Shown here piece after piece: positions 1-6,040 of a stretch of 12,832 nucleotides of DNA. The DNA comes from Acholeplasmatales bacterium. GTDB lineage: Bacteria; Bacillota_I; Bacilli_A; Izemoplasmatales; Hujiaoplasmataceae. How positions within the stretch are numbered: the first letter of the stretch is position 1; every line of letters begins with the position of its first letter. The stretch covers positions 6,247 to 19,078 of the forward strand of contig DMTN01000014.1 of assembly GCA_003477305.1 (NCBI GenBank). Reading direction: 5' to 3'. A model generated the notes under the pieces. It was given only the letters and a program-made list of their open reading frames with translations, was not told where the DNA came from and searched no databases. The position numbers were made by a program, and so were the translations under genes.

Positions 1-603
1 CAGACAGACCAACGCGCCGAGCTCCATCAAAGCCTGGGTATAATCGGCGCTCTCGCCGATTGGCGCATGATGACGGACGATTGCCTCGATCACGGCCGAA
101 CCATCAGGAGACGCGGGCGACCGGTCGATGCCGAATTGCCGGGCGATGACGCGCCGGACGTTGCCGTCGATCGCCGGTTCGAAGACGCCAAAGGCAATCG
201 ACAGGATCGCCCCGGCAGTATAGGCGCCGACTCCGGGAAGCGTCATAAGTTCCTCGCGTGTGTTCGGAATGACGCCGCCGTAACGTTCCCTCACGAGAAC
301 CGCGGCCTTTTTTAGGTTCACGGCGCGGCGATAATAGCCAAGCCCTTCCCAAAGTTTGAAGAGGACGTCCTCATCGGCCCGCGCCAGGTCTGCAATCGTC
401 GGAAGGCGTTTGACGAACCGCTCGAAATAAGGGACCAGGACTGCCATCCGCGTCTGTTGTCCCATGATTTCCGAGACGAGTATCAGATAGGGGTCGGGCT
501 TATCCCGCCAGGGCAAATCGCGTCGGCCGGATCGATACCAAGCAAGAAGCGTTTCGGTCCAGCAGGGATGAAAGGGTGTCTTGTAAATCGTCGCGTCGTT
601 CAT
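1..603 (-). CDS. mutY: A/G-specific adenine DNA glycosylase MutY, 3' end cut by window edge
   Basis: Base-excision repair enzyme that removes adenine mispaired with 8-oxoguanine in the cytoplasm. The first 201 residues are present. Visible motifs in order: LPWR (30-33), the substrate-loop region SEIMGQQT (44-51) with catalytic Glu45, WEGLGYYRRA (85-94) with the wedge tyrosine region, the helix-hairpin-helix LPGVGAYTAGA (122-132), and AIDGNVRRV (144-152) with the catalytic Asp146. The reading ends at MELGALVCL, where Cys200 is the first of four expected Fe-S cluster cysteines; the rest and the C-terminal NUDIX-like 8-oxoG domain lie beyond base 1. The ATG at 601-603 follows a GAAAGGG ribosome site. 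One oddity is Gly48, where most MutY proteins I recall have Leu (MLQQT). EndoIII would lack this full motif set, so MutY is a firm call. Confidence 0.95.
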   Translation of the reverse strand, partial: MNDATIYKTPFHPCWTETLLAWYRSGRRDLPWRDKPDPYLILVSEIMGQQTRMAVLVPYFERFVKRLPTIADLARADEDVLFKLWEGLGYYRRAVNLKKAAVLVRERYGGVIPNTREELMTLPGVGAYTAGAILSIAFGVFEPAIDGNVRRVIARQFGIDRSPASPDGSAVIEAIVRHHAPIGESADYTQALMELGALVCL

Positions 604-635
604 GGTATCCCTTTCTCTCGTTTCTCTTGTGCACC

Positions 636-664
636 ATTATACTACGGACCACCTTATAATGAAA
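636..664 (-). promoter_or_regulatory. Putative mutY promoter
   Basis: On the minus strand there is a perfect TATAAT at 636-641, with a weak -35 TTTCAT at 659-664 (17-bp spacer). Predicted transcription would start near 629, about 25 bases before the mutY ATG. The -10 is convincing and the -35 is not. Confidence 0.45.
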
Positions 665-773
665 GCGCGACGTTCTGTGCGTCCAGTGGTACAAGAAGAT
701 TTGTTCACACCGGTATCGTTCAAATTCAATGATCGTATGGAAAGAAGAGGACATGTTTTTTACTTTCATATTA

Positions 774-802
774 TGGACTAATCCTTACTTGAGTGATAGA
801 AT
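774..802 (+). promoter_or_regulatory. Putative promoter of the small lipoprotein gene
   Basis: Plus strand: TGGACT at 774-779 (4 of 6 to TTGACA), an exact 17-bp spacer, then TAGAAT at 797-802 preceded by TGA (extended -10). Predicted start near 809, about 50 bases before the lipoprotein ATG. Confidence 0.55.
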
Positions 803-859
803 GAAATCGAAGAAGTCAATTTCAGTTTGCATAACCATCTCAACGGGGAGAATCCATCT

Positions 860-1171
860 ATGAAAAAAATTTTGGCGTTAAGTATGTTCATCACTTCGTT
901 ATGTTTGCTGTCAGCTTGTTCGGGTGGTGATACCATTCCACCGGTGATTTCAGTCAATCCGGATTTCGTCGCTACACAAACGTTGGGAGGCATGATTATG
1001 ATTCCCACCGCGACTTGTATTGACGATGTAGACGCCACCTGTTATGTGGAAACGACATATCCGACGAATTGGGTTGATAATCTTGTTCCGGGGACATATA
1101 CATTTGTATTTACAGCCGAAGACAACGCTGGAAATGTTGCCACCGAATCGGTCATTTTGACCTTGAATTGA
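860..1171 (+). CDS. Small lipoprotein with one Ig-like (HYR/DUF5011-type) domain
   Basis: 103-residue predicted surface lipoprotein. Residues 1-20 form a lipoprotein signal: MKK, a hydrophobic core, and lipobox LSAC with the lipidated Cys20, followed by SGGD. Residues 24-103 read as a single Ig-like repeat of the HYR/DUF5011 kind. The clearest part is PGTYTFVFTAEDNAGNVA (77-94), matching the usual pG.Y...y.a.D.aGN pattern. Cys53 and Cys61 bracket an acidic loop and could form a disulfide outside the cell. I chose the ATG at 860 over an in-frame upstream ATG at 827 because only 860 has a ribosome site (GGGGAG, 845-850) and starts directly at a signal peptide. It stands alone between mutY and the ABC operon. 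Its base composition is visibly AT-richer than the rest of the window, which may reflect transfer. No enzymatic function is implied; such domains usually mediate adhesion or act as spacers. Confidence 0.8.
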   Translation: MKKILALSMFITSLCLLSACSGGDTIPPVISVNPDFVATQTLGGMIMIPTATCIDDVDATCYVETTYPTNWVDNLVPGTYTFVFTAEDNAGNVATESVILTLN

Positions 1172-1315
1172 TTTGATTTATGATGCAACCGATGCGATTC
1201 CTTCAATAGTGTCTCCAAAAGTAGAGTCCTTTTGGCCTCGTCATGCCTTATCCTTGCTTAACAAGAAGAATTAACCCTCATCGAAAGCATTGGTTGAAAA
1301 TGGACACGAAATCTA

Positions 1316-1360
1316 AAAGGACAGAAATCGAGTTGAACTCGGTTTCTGTCCTTTGATTTT
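1316..1360 (+). terminator. Long palindromic hairpin, probable rho-independent terminator
   Basis: Left arm 1316-1334 (AAAGGACAGAAATCGAGTT) pairs with right arm 1336-1354 through 19 positions, 18 Watson-Crick plus one T/G wobble. The run TTTGATTTT follows to 1360. The opposite strand has CCTTTTAGATTT after the stem, so it may also stop transcripts from the ABC operon ending at 1624. It lies about 145 bases after the lipoprotein stop. Confidence 0.7.
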
Positions 1361-1623
1361 GGTATTCGATAGGAGAGGAAGTCATGTTGGAATGCAACGC
1401 AAGACGCATAAACATGCTTATCCAGCATCAGCGAGAAGAATGAAGTCGCCAAGATGTACATCAAAAGAGCGATGTCGCTAATCAAACTCGCCGATAAGCA
1501 TGCCGTACGCAAATCGGTGGTGAACTTCCAGACAATGACAGTGATTCAATCTTTGGGCTGTCTGACAACCCGCCATCGATTGAAAACGGAGCGCATTCGG
1601 CGTCCCACTCAGAGGATCGGACA
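1361..1623. other. Gene-poor stretch, no recognisable gene
   Basis: Between the lipoprotein stop (1171) and the ABC gene end (1624) I find only the palindrome at 1316-1354 and this tail. It holds a good-looking ribosome site (GGAGAGGAA, 1372-1380) followed by a 19-codon ORF (1384-1443). A 73-codon ORF in the next frame (1454-1675) resembles nothing I know and runs into the antisense of the ABC gene. This could be the remains of a decayed small gene with a frameshift, or simply non-coding DNA. No transposase motif is visible. Confidence 0.4.
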
Positions 1624-3243
1624 TCAGGAAACAAATTTCGCGGAGCGGTTCTTGACGACCACGACGCCGTCGTAACGGGGTTTGTTCTCGTCGATGACGA
1701 CGTGGCTGACGTTGATCACGGTGACGCCAACGAGGTCGAGGAGCGTCGTTTCGATCGCTCGCGCGCGGTCGCGGTCGAGCGAGGCGAACGCTTCGTCGAG
1801 CATGATCAAGTCCGCCTTGTTGAGGAGGCCGCGGGCGATCGCGATGCGGCTTTTCTCGCCGCCGGAGACGTTCTTGCCGTTGTCATAGATCATATAATCG
1901 AGTCCTTCGGGATTGCTCTTCACGAATTCGCCGAGACCCGCCTTCGCGATCGCGTCGGCGATTTCTGTTTCGTCGTACTCCTTGAACAGGGTGAGATTGT
2001 TGCGGAGGGTATCCTCGAACAGGAAGACCTGCTGCTCGATGTTGGCGATCCGCGCGTAATAGTCCTGCTTGCGGACGTCCTTGAGCGGGGCGCCGTCGAT
2101 CTCGATCGTCCCGGCGGTCGGATCAAAGTATTTTCGGAGAAGGCGGAGGAAGGTCGACTTGCCACCGCCGGAAGGACCGATGACGAGATACTTGCGACCC
2201 TTCTCGAACGTCAGGTTGACGTCCTTCAGGACCACGTTGTCGTCATACGAGATCGAAACGTCGCGGAACTCGATGGAGCGGTCGAACCGCTCGAGCGGGA
2301 GCGTTTCGGGGTGCGTGTTGCGGGACTGAAGCGAGTCGTCGATGCGCTTGAAGATGGCTTTGACTGACCGGATCCGGGGAATCGCCTCGGAGACCGTGAA
2401 GATCGGCCCGATCAGCCGGTCGATGTTGCTGACGACGACGACCACGCCCGAGAAGGCGACGGCGCCCGCCATCGAAAGGCGCGCCACGAGCAGGAACAGA
2501 CCGGTGACGACGAAGTTCGTGGTGGCGGTTTGACCGACATATACGAAACTCATCAGCCGGTCGATCACGAAGCGCTTTTCCTGGACCGACGTGCTTTTCT
2601 CGCGGAAGTTGGTCCGGACGCGGTCTTCGAGTCCGTTGTTCTTGATGATGCCGAACGCGGAGAGGACTTCCTTGACGAAGCTGTTGTAGCCGGCGAAGAG
2701 CTTGCTGCGTTCCTCGTTGTGTTTTTTGACGGGACGTTCGATCAACGCCCCGATGAATCCGTTTACGACCATCATCCCGATCCCGACAAGCAGGATGATC
2801 GGACTGATGAGCGAAAAGATGACGATCGCCGTCGCGAACTGGATGACGCCCTCGGAGACGGCGACGATCGGTTCGAGGAAGTCCGACTCGATGATCGCAA
2901 AGTCGTTCGTGACGGCCGAAACGTAGGCGGCGTTGTTGTCTTTTTGGAATTCGTCGATGTTCTTGTGGAAGACGGCTTCGACGTAATCCGTCTTCATCCG
3001 CGAGACGGCGTATTTGAAGAAGGCCGTCTTTGCATAAGCGGTCAGGATGTTCGTGGGGAACAGGAGGCCGACGAAGGTGAGCATCCAAATCGCCTGGTTC
3101 CAGAACAGGGTCCAGTCCTGGGCGAGCGCGGCGTCGATCGTCGCCTTCATCGCAAACGACATCTTGAACGCGAGGATGGCGGTCGCGACGATCGGCAACA
3201 GGACGAGCGGGAAGCGGTCGAAATACTTAATGCGCCGTTTCAT
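1624..3243 (-). CDS. ABC exporter half-transporter (TMD-NBD fusion), second subunit
   Basis: 539-residue half-transporter, one membrane domain followed by one ATPase domain, slightly shorter than the usual 570-600. The membrane part (about 11-275) holds roughly six helices by eye. ATPase motifs are all present: Walker A GPSGGGKS (356-363), Q-loop Gln404/405 in EQQVFLFED, signature VSGGE (459-463), Walker B LIMLDE (479-484) with catalytic Glu484, D-loop ASLD (487-490) and H-loop His514. The ATG at 3241-3243 lies inside the upstream gene (17-nt overlap). Its ribosome site is embedded in the upstream coding sequence, so translation is probably coupled. With the gene at 3227-4888 it should form a heterodimeric exporter of the LmrCD/BmrCD kind. 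The substrate cannot be read from sequence; drug, lipid or peptide efflux are all possible. Confidence 0.9.
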   Translation of the reverse strand: MKRRIKYFDRFPLVLLPIVATAILAFKMSFAMKATIDAALAQDWTLFWNQAIWMLTFVGLLFPTNILTAYAKTAFFKYAVSRMKTDYVEAVFHKNIDEFQKDNNAAYVSAVTNDFAIIESDFLEPIVAVSEGVIQFATAIVIFSLISPIILLVGIGMMVVNGFIGALIERPVKKHNEERSKLFAGYNSFVKEVLSAFGIIKNNGLEDRVRTNFREKSTSVQEKRFVIDRLMSFVYVGQTATTNFVVTGLFLLVARLSMAGAVAFSGVVVVVSNIDRLIGPIFTVSEAIPRIRSVKAIFKRIDDSLQSRNTHPETLPLERFDRSIEFRDVSISYDDNVVLKDVNLTFEKGRKYLVIGPSGGGKSTFLRLLRKYFDPTAGTIEIDGAPLKDVRKQDYYARIANIEQQVFLFEDTLRNNLTLFKEYDETEIADAIAKAGLGEFVKSNPEGLDYMIYDNGKNVSGGEKSRIAIARGLLNKADLIMLDEAFASLDRDRARAIETTLLDLVGVTVINVSHVVIDENKPRYDGVVVVKNRSAKFVS

Positions 3244-4888
3244 TGCCGTTCACCTCCGCGAAATAGTCGATCGCCGTATACTGGTTGACGTAGCCGTCCT
3301 TCAGTTCGAGGACGTAGTCGTAACGCTCCGAGACGCCGGCGAAGTATTTGTGGCTGATCGCCACGATGGTCGCCGGAAGGGATAAGATCGTCGTTTCGAC
3401 CGAGCGGCCGAGCTCGTCGTTGAGCGAGGAACTCGCCTCGTCGGCGAAGAGGATGTCGGCATTCTTGCAAAGCGCGCGGGCGATCGAGATGCGCTGCCGT
3501 TCGCCGCCCGAAAGGTTCTTCCCGTTTTCTGCCACCGGCTCGTCGATGCCGTGTTCCTGAACACGGATGAAATCGCCGAGTCCCGCCATTTCAGCGGCTT
3601 TGGCGACCCGCTCGGCGGGATAGTCCTTGAAGAGCGCGATGTTGTCCTTGATCGACGCTTCGAAGAGGAAGACGTCCTGGTAGATGAAGGATACGTTCTC
3701 GTTGAACGACTTCGTTTTGATCGTCTTGAGGTCGACGCCGTCGATCGCGATCAAACCGTCATAGTCGTCGTAGGCCATCGAGAGCAGCTTGACGAGCGTC
3801 GTCTTGCCCGCGCCGCTCGGTCCCTTGATCAGGTACTTCTTGCCTTTTTCGATCGTGAAGTCGAGATACCGGAAGACTTCCTTTTGATCGTAGTTGAAGC
3901 GGAGGCCGCGGACCTCGATGGCTTTCTTGAACCGATACGGATTGGGACGGCCGTTGGTTTCCTTGTCGACATCGGCGGCGGAAGTGATCTTCTTATAGAT
4001 CGTATCGGATGACTTGATGACGTTCAATAGCGGGAGCATCCGCATCAGCGGGAAGACGCAGGAGCCCGCCAGCTGGACCACGAGCACGACCTTGCCGAGG
4101 CCGACCGGCGATGCGGGGCTGTACATCATGTAGACGAGGAGTCCGAACATGACGAGCGAGCCGATCGCCTCGTTCATGTGGTTCTGCAGCGCCGTGAAGA
4201 AGTTGTATTTCAGCTTGCGTTTCTCCAGCTGCGCGACCTGTTCCTTGGCACGGATCAGGAATTTCTTCTCGATGTTGTTCAGCTTGAGGATTTCGAGACC
4301 GCTGAAGGTGTTCGCAACGGCGACGGTGAAGCGCTCGTTTTCGGTCGACTTCTCCTGGTCGAGCTTGATCGTCCGCCGTTCGAACAGCTTCGTCAGCCCA
4401 AGCACGATCAGCGAGACGGCGAAGACAATCAGGGCGACGCGCCAGTTCACGATGGACAGGATGATGATCATCACGACGAAGGACCCGCCGCGGAGGATGA
4501 AGTTCAGGAGCGAGACGAAGAAATTGCTTTCGATCGTATTGATGTCGTTGGTCAGGTTCGAAACGTAGACATCGCGAGATTGCTTGTTGAAGCCCTTGTA
4601 GCTCATGTCGAGGATCTTGTCGAACGCGCGGACCCGGATGTCGAGCAGGGTGTCTCGCATGAAGGCGATCCGCATCATCCGCGAACCGAGGAAGAACGAG
4701 GCGCTGATGACCACGTACCCGACCGCGGCGGCGACGGTCCACCAGAAGTACTCGATCGTCGCGATTTCGATCGCGTTGAAAATCATCGCGAGGATGAATG
4801 CCTGTAGCACGTCGGAGACGATGAACATGAGGCAGGCAACGATGTATTTGATGAAGCGGTCTTTTCTTGACAACAACAGTTCTTTCAC
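3227..4888 (-). CDS. ABC exporter half-transporter (TMD-NBD fusion), first subunit
   Basis: 553-residue half-transporter, partner of the next gene. About six membrane helices are seen between 12 and 285. ATPase motifs: Walker A GPSGAGKTT (356-364), Q-loop Gln404 (IYQDVFLFE), signature LSGGE (459-463), Walker B ILFADE (479-484) with catalytic Glu484, His513 in the H-loop. The D-loop reads SLN (488-490) instead of SLD, a mild deviation. Start is GTG at 4886-4888: the frame upstream contains a stop (TGA in AGTGAGGG) and no ATG between. An AGAAGG ribosome site lies about 10 bases upstream. Walker A falls at the same residue number in both subunits, consistent with duplication of one ancestor. Expression is probably controlled at the palindromic operators at 4942-4983. 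No regulator gene is adjacent, so it must be encoded elsewhere. Confidence 0.9.
   Translation of the reverse strand: MKELLLSRKDRFIKYIVACLMFIVSDVLQAFILAMIFNAIEIATIEYFWWTVAAAVGYVVISASFFLGSRMMRIAFMRDTLLDIRVRAFDKILDMSYKGFNKQSRDVYVSNLTNDINTIESNFFVSLLNFILRGGSFVVMIIILSIVNWRVALIVFAVSLIVLGLTKLFERRTIKLDQEKSTENERFTVAVANTFSGLEILKLNNIEKKFLIRAKEQVAQLEKRKLKYNFFTALQNHMNEAIGSLVMFGLLVYMMYSPASPVGLGKVVLVVQLAGSCVFPLMRMLPLLNVIKSSDTIYKKITSAADVDKETNGRPNPYRFKKAIEVRGLRFNYDQKEVFRYLDFTIEKGKKYLIKGPSGAGKTTLVKLLSMAYDDYDGLIAIDGVDLKTIKTKSFNENVSFIYQDVFLFEASIKDNIALFKDYPAERVAKAAEMAGLGDFIRVQEHGIDEPVAENGKNLSGGERQRISIARALCKNADILFADEASSSLNDELGRSVETTILSLPATIVAISHKYFAGVSERYDYVLELKDGYVNQYTAIDYFAEVNGNETAH
3251..3257 (-). promoter_or_regulatory. 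Ribosome binding site embedded in upstream ABC gene
   Basis: Minus strand GGAGGTG, nine-base range before the ATG at 3243, lies within the last codons of the first ABC subunit. It fixes the start of the second subunit and suggests translational coupling that would keep the two subunits at equal levels. Confidence 0.8.
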
Positions 4889-4941
4889 GGCTGATCTACC
4901 TTCTTGTCCATCGTTTCGAGCGATCGCGCGATGCGTCCCTC

Positions 4942-4964
4942 ACTACTGTGCATTGCACACTAGT
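4942..4964. promoter_or_regulatory. Putative operator 1 of ABC exporter (23-bp palindrome)
   Basis: Half-sites ACTACTGTGCA (4942-4952) and, inverted, ACTAGTGTGCA (4954-4964), around a single central base, match at 10 of 11 positions. It lies just downstream of the -10 element and covers the predicted transcription start, where a bound dimer would block initiation. Shares TACTGTGC-N4-CACA with operator 2. Confidence 0.7.
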
Positions 4965-4993
4965 AGAATATCACAGTACTGTGCGAAACACAA
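4965..4993 (-). promoter_or_regulatory. Putative promoter of the ABC exporter operon
   Basis: Minus strand: -35 TTGTGT (4988-4993), exact 17-bp spacer, -10 TATTCT (4965-4970) preceded by TGA (extended -10). Neither hexamer is consensus, but the arrangement with the two flanking palindromes supports it. Start near 4958, leaving a leader of about 70 bases. Confidence 0.6.
4972..4983. promoter_or_regulatory. Putative operator 2 of ABC exporter (12-bp perfect palindrome)
   Basis: CACAGTACTGTG is a perfect palindrome lying wholly within the -35/-10 spacer. TACTGTGC-N4-CACA occurs here (4977-4992) and in operator 1 (4944-4959), spaced 33 bp apart, about three helical turns. The layout is typical of PadR- or GntR/YtrA-type repressors of exporter operons; the regulator family is inferred. 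Confidence 0.65.
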
Positions 4994-5081
4994 TACCTAA
5001 TTTTAACAATTCTTGTCCCTGTATGAATCGTGAACGCATGCACGTTTTTTGCAAATGCGTCTGCTGATTCGCACGGACCGG

Positions 5082-5090
5082 TGGTATAAT
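5082..5090 (+). promoter_or_regulatory. Putative promoter (-10) of the flavodoxin operon
   Basis: Plus strand TATAAT at 5085-5090 with TGG directly upstream (extended -10). No good -35 at 16-18 bp. Start near 5097, about 30 bases before the flavodoxin ATG. Confidence 0.55.
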
Positions 5091-5125
5091 GGATGCGGTC
5101 GAACAACGTCCGGCCGGAGGTCCCC

Positions 5126-5590
5126 ATGAACATCGGAATCATCGTCTATTCGGAAACCGGCAACACGCTCGCCCTCTGCGAGCAAGCGCGTGATATTCTG
5201 ACGGGGTACGGTCAGACCGTCACGCTCGCAAAAATCACCTGTAATGACATTAAACTCGACCGCACCCTGCGCGACGCTCCCGCCGCCGATCGATACGATC
5301 TCGTCATCCTCGGCACGCCGGTGCAAGGATTCTCGCTGCCTGTCCCTGTGCAGGACTATCTCGCTCGCGCGACGTTCGCTCAAGGCGTGAAACTCGGCGT
5401 CCTGGTCACGCAGTATTTCAAAGCGGACTGGCTTGGCGGAACGCGTACCGTTCGACAGGCCGTCGCCGCGCTCGCCCGTTTCGAACCGGTTTTCTACGGT
5501 GCGGGAATCGTCCACGTCCGCAGCCGCAAGCGCGACGAGCAAGTCAACGCCGCAATGCGTGCCTTGACGAACTTCGAAGGAAAATTCTAA
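5126..5590 (+). CDS. Flavodoxin-like FMN protein
   Basis: 154-residue single-domain protein, the size of a short-chain flavodoxin. It begins with a beta strand and the FMN phosphate loop: MNIGIIVYSETGNT, with SETGNT at 9-14. Further flavodoxin features are DLVILGTPVQGF (58-69), where the second flavin-contacting loop is expected, and the strand KLGVLVTQYF (89-98). It should carry FMN non-covalently in the cytoplasm and pass electrons between partners that cannot be named from sequence. The ATG at 5126 has a strong GGAGG site ending 5-6 bases upstream; an in-frame ATG at 5093 lacks one and lies at the predicted transcription start. The next gene starts one base after this stop, so the two are certainly co-transcribed. 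NAD(P)H:quinone-reductase-like folds are an alternative, but SETGNT favours flavodoxin. Confidence 0.85.
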   Translation: MNIGIIVYSETGNTLALCEQARDILTGYGQTVTLAKITCNDIKLDRTLRDAPAADRYDLVILGTPVQGFSLPVPVQDYLARATFAQGVKLGVLVTQYFKADWLGGTRTVRQAVAALARFEPVFYGAGIVHVRSRKRDEQVNAAMRALTNFEGKF

Positions 5591-5591
5591 G

Positions 5592-5999
5592 ATGAAGCGG
5601 CCGCTGAAGATTTTTTTGATCGTGGGTGGCGTCTTCCTCTTTCTCATCCTCACCGGGATGATCCTCTTCTCCTCGATGGGAAAAGGATTGGAAAATCTCC
5701 TGACCCTGGAAATCGAGGATGTCGATCTCACGACGCTCCCCGACGGAACCTACGAGGGATCCTATACGCAGCTTCCCGTCATTGCGACGGTCCGCGTCAC
5801 CGTGGTTGATCATGTGATCACGGATATCGTCATCGTCGAGCATTTCAACGGCCAGGGCGCTTCCGGCGAAGCCGTCGTCGATTCCGTGATCGCCGCGAAT
5901 TCGCTCGAAGTCGACGCCATCGCCGGCGCCACCTACTCCTCGAAGGTGATCCTGCTCGCAATCAAGGATGCGCTCGTCGAACAGGAATCCATCGACTAA
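5592..5999 (+). CDS. Membrane-anchored FMN-binding domain protein (covalent flavin)
   Basis: 135 residues: a short basic N-terminus (MKRPLK), one membrane helix (about 7-27), then an FMN_bind-type domain facing outside. The end carries AGATYSS (111-117), which fits the [S/A]GAT-x-S-S motif where the flavin transferase ApbE links FMN to the threonine, here Thr114. The flavodoxin gene directly upstream ends one base before this ATG; the ribosome site (AAGGAAA) lies in its last codons. The pair suggests electron flow from a cytoplasmic flavin carrier to a flavin at the outer face of the membrane, as in NqrC/RnfG-related or extracellular electron-transfer proteins. This is a stand-alone minimal domain, not an NqrC or RnfG, and no other subunits of those complexes are nearby. 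No apbE gene is in the window. Confidence 0.82.
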   Translation: MKRPLKIFLIVGGVFLFLILTGMILFSSMGKGLENLLTLEIEDVDLTTLPDGTYEGSYTQLPVIATVRVTVVDHVITDIVIVEHFNGQGASGEAVVDSVIAANSLEVDAIAGATYSSKVILLAIKDALVEQESID

Positions 6000-6003
6000 A
6001 TTC

Positions 6004-6040
6004 AAAAAAGCACAATTCCCGCAGGAATCGTGCTTTTTTT
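6004..6040. terminator. Bidirectional rho-independent terminator
   Basis: AAAAAAGCACAATTCC (6004-6019), a four-base loop, then GGAATCGTGCTTTTTT (6024-6039). The stem has one A/C mismatch on the plus strand that becomes a G/T wobble on the minus strand. A/T runs on both sides serve the flavin operon and the convergent YwaF-like gene, whose stop codon overlaps its edge. Confidence 0.9.

Noticed and set aside
1454..1675. Idea of a transposase or integrase relic
   Set aside because: No DDE or tyrosine-recombinase motif, no terminal inverted repeats or target duplications visible.
2530..3288. Long open frames antisense to the ABC genes (also 1702-2367, 3551-4012, 4178-4807)
   Set aside because: Low-complexity Asp/Glu/Arg/Val-rich readings produced by GC-rich third codon positions on the other strand; no motifs, no ribosome sites, and fully covered by clear ABC genes.
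4885..4911. Eight-codon ORF (MDKKVDQP) overlapping the GTG start of the first ABC subunit
   Set aside because: Tempting as a leader peptide because its TGA overlaps the start, but it has no ribosome site and the peptide has no regulatory features.
5033..5060. Inverted pair ACGCAT/ATGCGT around a T-run upstream of flavodoxin
   Set aside because: Only six base pairs with a large loop; could be chance, and the position does not match a terminator or a promoter element.
5003..5731. 242-codon minus-strand ORF over the flavodoxin operon
   Set aside because: Antisense shadow with no family features; crosses two clear flavoprotein genes and their promoter.
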